Assembly: GCA_012800475.1 (NCBI GenBank)
Contig: JAAZJF010000265.1
Span: 1 to 9,816, forward strand
From: Gammaproteobacteria bacterium
Lineage (GTDB): Bacteria > Pseudomonadota > Gammaproteobacteria > Pseudomonadales > Pseudomonadaceae
Direction: 5' to 3'
Length of the DNA stretch: 9,816 bases
This document shows positions 6,990 through 9,816 of this stretch, piece after piece (the first letter of the stretch is position 1; the number at the start of each line of letters is the position of its first letter). The notes below the pieces were generated by a model. That model made no database searches and was not told where the DNA came from. It saw nothing but the letters and a program-made list of their open reading frames with translations. The translations under genes and the position numbers were made by a program.

Positions 6990-7874
6990 ATGCAATTACG
7001 CTTGGTTTTGCTGGGTGGCGGTAACGCGCTAGGAAAAGCTTTAGTGCGTTTAGGGGCTGAGGAAGATATTGCTTTTTTGGCACCCAAACCCGAAAAAGGT
7101 GCTTGGGACGCGTCCAGCTTAACCAGCTTAATGGATGAAGTACGCCCTGATGCAGTGATCAATCTGGCTTATTATTATGATTGGTTTCAGGCTGGCGCAG
7201 TGGACCCTGATCATTTTGAACCGCAAGAGCGCGCAGTTGAGCGTTTAGCTCAGTTATGTAAGCATCATGATTGCGTGTTATTACAGCCTTCGAGCTACCG
7301 TGTCTTTGATGGTATGCGAGCTACGGCCTATAACGAAACCAGTGAGTGCAAACCTTTAAGTCCGCGGGGCAAAGCCTTAATGCGTATGGAGCAAAGCGTG
7401 CGAGCGCTGTGTTCTAAGCATGTGTTATTGCGTGTGGGTTGGTTATTAGATGACAGTCCAGATGGCATGCTTGGGCGTGTACTGCACCGTGCACAAGATC
7501 ATGAACTGCTCGAAATGGCTGATGATCGTCGTGGTAATCCAACACCTGTAGAAGATGCAGCGCGCGTTATCTTGGCGATTTTAAAGCAATTGGATTGCGC
7601 AGCACCTTTGTGGGGAACCTACCACTATGGTGGCCAGGAAGCCGCGACAGCATTATCCGTGGCGCAAGCTATTTTGGCAGAAGCACAAGCGTGGCGGCCT
7701 GAGTTAAGTCAAGAGGTCATTGCACGTGCGCATGCAAGCTTTGCGGATGAAAAAATCGAGCCGCAGCATGGTGTGTTGGACAGCCGTAAAATTACCCATA
7801 CCTTTGGCATTAAACCCCGCGCTTGGCGTACGGGCTTAGCTGATTTGTTGGATAGTTATTATCGTAATGTGTAA
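6990..7874 (+). CDS. RmlD-like extended SDR protein, catalytic Tyr/Lys not conserved
   Basis: This 294-residue cytoplasmic protein has the RmlD (dTDP-4-dehydrorhamnose reductase) substrate-binding fold. Seen: an N-terminal Rossmann beta strand and glycine-rich nucleotide loop LVLLGGGNALG (5-15); INLAYYYDW (57-65) at the end of the next strand; VFDG at 105-108, matching the RmlD TDYVFDG block; GNPTPVEDAARVI at 182-194, matching the GxPT segment; and GTYHYGG at 209-215. The SDR YxxxK motif should fall in PLSPRGKALMRME (122-134), but R126 occupies the Tyr place and L130 the Lys place. It may therefore bind a dinucleotide without RmlD catalysis, as does the mammalian homologue MAT2B. No rml or other sugar genes are nearby, so the substrate is unknown. 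The ribosome site is weak (GGGG 6981-6984, 5 nt before ATG). It has its own -10 box and ends before a shared terminator. Confidence 0.85.
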   Translation: MQLRLVLLGGGNALGKALVRLGAEEDIAFLAPKPEKGAWDASSLTSLMDEVRPDAVINLAYYYDWFQAGAVDPDHFEPQERAVERLAQLCKHHDCVLLQPSSYRVFDGMRATAYNETSECKPLSPRGKALMRMEQSVRALCSKHVLLRVGWLLDDSPDGMLGRVLHRAQDHELLEMADDRRGNPTPVEDAARVILAILKQLDCAAPLWGTYHYGGQEAATALSVAQAILAEAQAWRPELSQEVIARAHASFADEKIEPQHGVLDSRKITHTFGIKPRAWRTGLADLLDSYYRNV

Positions 7875-7947
7875 TGGTTGTCGCTAGGCGAGTACAGCAT
7901 TGCTGCTATTGGTCTGACGCTTTCAAGCAGTATTTTACCCTACCAAT

Positions 7948-7976
7948 AAAAACAGGCGCCTTGAGCGCCTGTTTTT
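7948..7976. terminator. Bidirectional terminator between the RmlD-like gene and ompW
   Basis: An 8-bp stem (7952-7959 ACAGGCGC with 7965-7972 GCGCCTGT) encloses a 5-nt loop. It is flanked by an A-run (7948-7952) and a T-run (7972-7976), so it gives a stem plus U-tract on both strands. It serves the plus-strand RmlD-like gene and the minus-strand ompW, which converge here. Confidence 0.93.
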
Positions 7977-7991
7977 GTCTGTGCAGAAAAC

Positions 7992-8672
7992 TTAGAATTT
8001 GTAACCTAAGCCCAGCATGTATACCCAGGGCTTAACATCAACGTCAACTTTGGCACGGTTGCCGTTATAGTTCACGTAGGCAGTGGTGTCGATATCAATG
8101 TAACGGACTTGACCGTTGACCATAATTTTATCAGTGAGCATGTAGTCGGCACCGACCTGAGCTGACCAGCCCCAAGTGTTTTGACCGCGTAAACTGCTAA
8201 AACCTAATTCTTTTGCTGATCCTTTAACCGATTCGTCAAACATCACGGTATAACTGACGCCAGCACCCACATAAGGCTGGAAAACTGATTTGTTATCCAA
8301 TGGGTAGTACACGGCACTTAAAGTGGGTGGCAAGTGCTTTAAGCTACCCAGTTTGTGACTGCCTAAACCTGTGTTCTTAACTGCGACATCATGCTTAAAC
8401 GGCGTCGCTGCGAGCAGTTCAACTGCCCAGTTATCCGTCACCATATAAGCAAAGTTCAAACCTAACTGTGTATCGTTACCAATGGTTGCTTTACCACCTA
8501 AGTTGGTACCCGCTAATGCACCGCGATCGACTTTAACACTGGATGATTTCTCTTTGGTTTGCGCGGTCACAGCACCCGCGCGAACGATAATATCACCCGC
8601 CTGATGCGCGTGAACAGCGGGTGCAGCAACAGCTAATGCCAGTAATGAAGAGGCAAGTATCGAAGTGCGCAT
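7992..8672 (-). CDS. ompW: OmpW/OprG family outer-membrane protein
   Basis: OmpW proteins form small eight-stranded outer-membrane beta-barrels thought to pass small hydrophobic molecules. The 226-residue precursor starts MRTSILASSLLALAVAAPAV, a signal peptide likely cut after AVHA (residue 22), leaving a mature start HQAGDIIVRAGA that closely matches E. coli OmpW HEAGEFFMRAG. Family blocks are TQLGLNFAYMVTDNWAVELL (68-87), ATPFKHD (89-95), HLPPTLSAVYYP (113-124), PYVGAGVSYT (133-142) and YIDIDTTAYVNY (191-202). The C-terminus GLGYKF ends in Phe, the Bam-complex recognition signal. I chose the ATG at 8670-8672 because GGAG (8679-8682, minus strand) sits 6 nt upstream; the in-frame ATG at 8682-8684 has no ribosome site and overlaps it. 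Expression is probably oxygen-controlled through the upstream Anr/FNR box. Confidence 0.95.
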   Translation of the reverse strand: MRTSILASSLLALAVAAPAVHAHQAGDIIVRAGAVTAQTKEKSSSVKVDRGALAGTNLGGKATIGNDTQLGLNFAYMVTDNWAVELLAATPFKHDVAVKNTGLGSHKLGSLKHLPPTLSAVYYPLDNKSVFQPYVGAGVSYTVMFDESVKGSAKELGFSSLRGQNTWGWSAQVGADYMLTDKIMVNGQVRYIDIDTTAYVNYNGNRAKVDVDVKPWVYMLGLGYKF

Positions 8673-8717
8673 GGTGTGCTCCATTAGGTAACGTATTAAA
8701 TATATTGGTTAACACTT

Positions 8718-8758
8718 ATGTTACGCAATGAAGCGCTGTGCAGTTTGATACAGGTCAA
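8718..8758 (-). promoter_or_regulatory. Anr/FNR box and -10 of the ompW promoter
   Basis: TTGAT-ACAG-GTCAA at 8745-8758 matches the FNR/Anr consensus TTGAT-N4-ATCAA at 9 of 10 positions. On the minus strand a -10 candidate TAACAT (8718-8723) predicts a start near 8711, placing the box centre (8751.5) at about -41, the class II activation position. The known oxygen control of ompW in E. coli (FNR) and oprG in P. aeruginosa (Anr) agrees with this reading. Confidence 0.7.
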
Positions 8759-8780
8759 TAAATACCGCTCTGGCTGCACT

Positions 8781-8809
8781 GCGCTGAATTGTGCGCTGTT
8801 AAGGCGCTG
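8781..8809 (+). repeat. Three GCGCTG direct repeats at helical spacing
   Basis: GCGCTG starts at 8781, 8793 and 8804, that is 12 and 11 bp apart, so the copies face the same side of the helix. The first and third extend to GCGCTGAAT. Further single copies start at 8733 and 8861. No regulator is recognised for this motif. Confidence 0.5.
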
Positions 8810-8897
8810 AATAGCTGAGTTAAACCCTTGCACATAGACTCAGACGGTCGGCTCTTGCTGGCGCTGACAGCAGATCCTAAGATGGTCGTCATCGCCA

Positions 8898-8930
8898 ATT
8901 ACTGCAACAAATGAAAAGCGTTGCAGCAAT
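8898..8930. repeat. 11-bp inverted repeat upstream of fbp
   Basis: ATTACTGCAAC (8898-8908) and GTTGCAGCAAT (8920-8930) are inverted repeats with one mismatch and an 11-nt spacer; the inner 7 bp (CTGCAAC/GTTGCAG) pair perfectly. It lies about 60 nt before the fbp ATG and could be an operator or an RNA hairpin in the leader. It has no T-run and does not look like a terminator. Confidence 0.5.
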
Positions 8931-8989
8931 CAAGGGCACAAAGCGGTAAACTTGCCCGCATATTTTTTATTACTCCATTGGAGCGTTTC

Positions 8990-9816
8990 ATGACACGCAC
9001 GAGTTTAAGTCGTTTTCTTATTGAGCAAACACGTTCACATCAAACCCCAGCAGAGCTGCGCTTCTTAATTGAAGTGGTAGCACGTGCTTGTAAAATGATT
9101 AACCACCAAGTATCCAAAGGCGCGCTAGGCGGCGTGTTAGGTAGCATGGGTACTGAAAACGTTCAGGGTGAAGTGCAGAAAAAACTCGACGTTCTGTCCA
9201 ATGAAATCCTTCTGGAAGCCAACGAGTGGGGCGGTCACTTGGCCGGTATGGCATCAGAAGAAATGGATAACGCTTACCAGATCCCAGGTAAGTACCCAAA
9301 AGGTTCGTACTTATTGGTGTTTGACCCACTCGACGGATCAAGCAATATCGATGTCAACGTTTCTGTCGGTACCATTTTCTCAGTATTACGTTGCCCAGAC
9401 CGCAACGGTGAGGAAGGTGACTTAGGTGAAGAAGCATTCTTGCAGCCAGGTACCGAGCAAGTTGCAGCCGGTTATGCGATTTATGGCCCACAAACCATGC
9501 TGGTACTGACGCTGGGTAATGGCGTGAAAGGCTTTACTTTGGATGCGGAAATGGGCTCATTTATTCTGACCCATGATGATATTCGAGTGCCTGAAACCAC
9601 CGCTGAATTTGCCATCAATATGTCCAATCAGCGTCACTGGGAAGCACCGGTTAAGCGTTATGTGGATGAGTTGCTGCAGGGCGAAGAAGGTCCGCTGGAG
9701 AAAGACTACAATATGCGTTGGGTCGCTGCCATGGTCGCTGACGTACACCGCATTTTAACGCGTGGTGGTATCTTTATGTACCCACGCGATGCCCGTGAGC
9801 CAGAAAAACCCGGCAA
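8990..9816 (+). CDS. fbp: Class I fructose-1,6-bisphosphatase (3' end cut by window)
   Basis: This cytoplasmic enzyme hydrolyses fructose 1,6-bisphosphate to fructose 6-phosphate and phosphate, the committed step of gluconeogenesis. The frame stays open to the window end, giving 275 codons plus two bases of an expected 335 or so, so about 60 C-terminal residues are outside. Seen in order: MTRTSLSRFLIEQ at the N-terminus; the metal-binding acidic loop ASEEMD (88-93); the family signature DPLDGSSNID at 112-121 with metal ligands D112 and D115; GTIFSVLR (127-134); the substrate-binding SNQRHW (212-217); and YNMRWVAAMVADVHRIL (240-256), matching the active-site Arg helix, then GGIFMYPRD (259-267). 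The start is supported by GGAG at 8980-8983, 6 nt before the ATG. It is divergent from ompW. Gene and reading frame are sure; regulation is not. Confidence 0.96.
   Translation, partial: MTRTSLSRFLIEQTRSHQTPAELRFLIEVVARACKMINHQVSKGALGGVLGSMGTENVQGEVQKKLDVLSNEILLEANEWGGHLAGMASEEMDNAYQIPGKYPKGSYLLVFDPLDGSSNIDVNVSVGTIFSVLRCPDRNGEEGDLGEEAFLQPGTEQVAAGYAIYGPQTMLVLTLGNGVKGFTLDAEMGSFILTHDDIRVPETTAEFAINMSNQRHWEAPVKRYVDELLQGEEGPLEKDYNMRWVAAMVADVHRILTRGGIFMYPRDAREPEKPG

Larger units (their letters stand above)
8673..8989. other. 317-bp divergent intergenic region, ompW to fbp
   Basis: No convincing gene or structured RNA was found here. The ompW side (8711-8758) holds an Anr/FNR box and a -10 candidate. 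The middle (8733-8866) holds five GCGCTG hexamers, and 8898-8930 holds an 11-bp inverted repeat. The fbp side ends in an AT-rich stretch (8960-8972) and the GGAG ribosome site at 8980-8983. I could not place a convincing fbp promoter. Confidence 0.7.

Noticed and set aside
6679..7083. Minus-strand open frame of 134 codons opposite ssb
   Set aside because: It is an Ala-rich shadow of the CAG/CAA tract, spans the ssb end and the next gene's start, and resembles no protein family.
8673..8684. ATG at 8682-8684 as ompW start
   Set aside because: It lacks a Shine-Dalgarno, and its first codons contain the GGAG serving the ATG at 8670-8672.
9099..9341. Minus-strand open frame of 80 codons inside fbp
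   Set aside because: It overlaps the highly conserved fbp catalytic region and has no recognisable product; fbp itself runs through here on the plus strand.

Overview
The window looks like a chromosomal housekeeping segment from a gammaproteobacterium of the Pseudomonas group. The order rplQ - katA - uvrA - major facilitator transporter - ssb is the one I recall for Pseudomonas (P. aeruginosa PA4237 to PA4232), except that the bacterioferritin gene bfrA, normally between katA and uvrA, is absent. Base composition looks much less GC-rich than in typical Pseudomonas, with many TTA, TTG and AAA codons. That suggests a low-GC Pseudomonadaceae lineage such as the Thiopseudomonas/Denitrificimonas type. 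The genus is an inference from memory, not a search result.

Layout: (1) 1-426, the end of the ribosomal alpha operon: rplQ lacking its first two and a bit codons, closed by a strong intrinsic terminator. (2) 427-1994, a monofunctional haem catalase (katA) behind an AT-rich leader with an OxyR-like site. (3) 2012-4872, a convergent hairpin and then uvrA on the minus strand, starting at GTG. (4) 4873-6935, a divergent promoter region, a YajR-like MFS transporter with a C-terminal soluble domain, and ssb with a glutamine-rich linker. (5) 6936-7976, an RmlD-like SDR protein with its own perfect -10 box, ending in a bidirectional terminator shared with the next gene. (6) 7992-8672, an OmpW/OprG outer-membrane porin on the minus strand with a strong Anr/FNR box placed for class II activation. 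(7) 8990-9816, class I fructose-1,6-bisphosphatase (fbp), cut off by the window end.

The genes fall into unrelated functional groups: translation (rplQ), peroxide defence (katA), DNA repair and replication (uvrA, ssb), export (MFS), oxygen-responsive outer-membrane permeability (ompW) and gluconeogenesis (fbp). No mobile element, CRISPR array, tRNA, rRNA or prophage gene was found. I see no clearly undescribed system. The points most worth a second look are the RmlD-like protein that lacks the catalytic Tyr/Lys pair, the Anr-box architecture at ompW, the OxyR-like site at katA, and the repeat-bearing 317-bp region between ompW and fbp.
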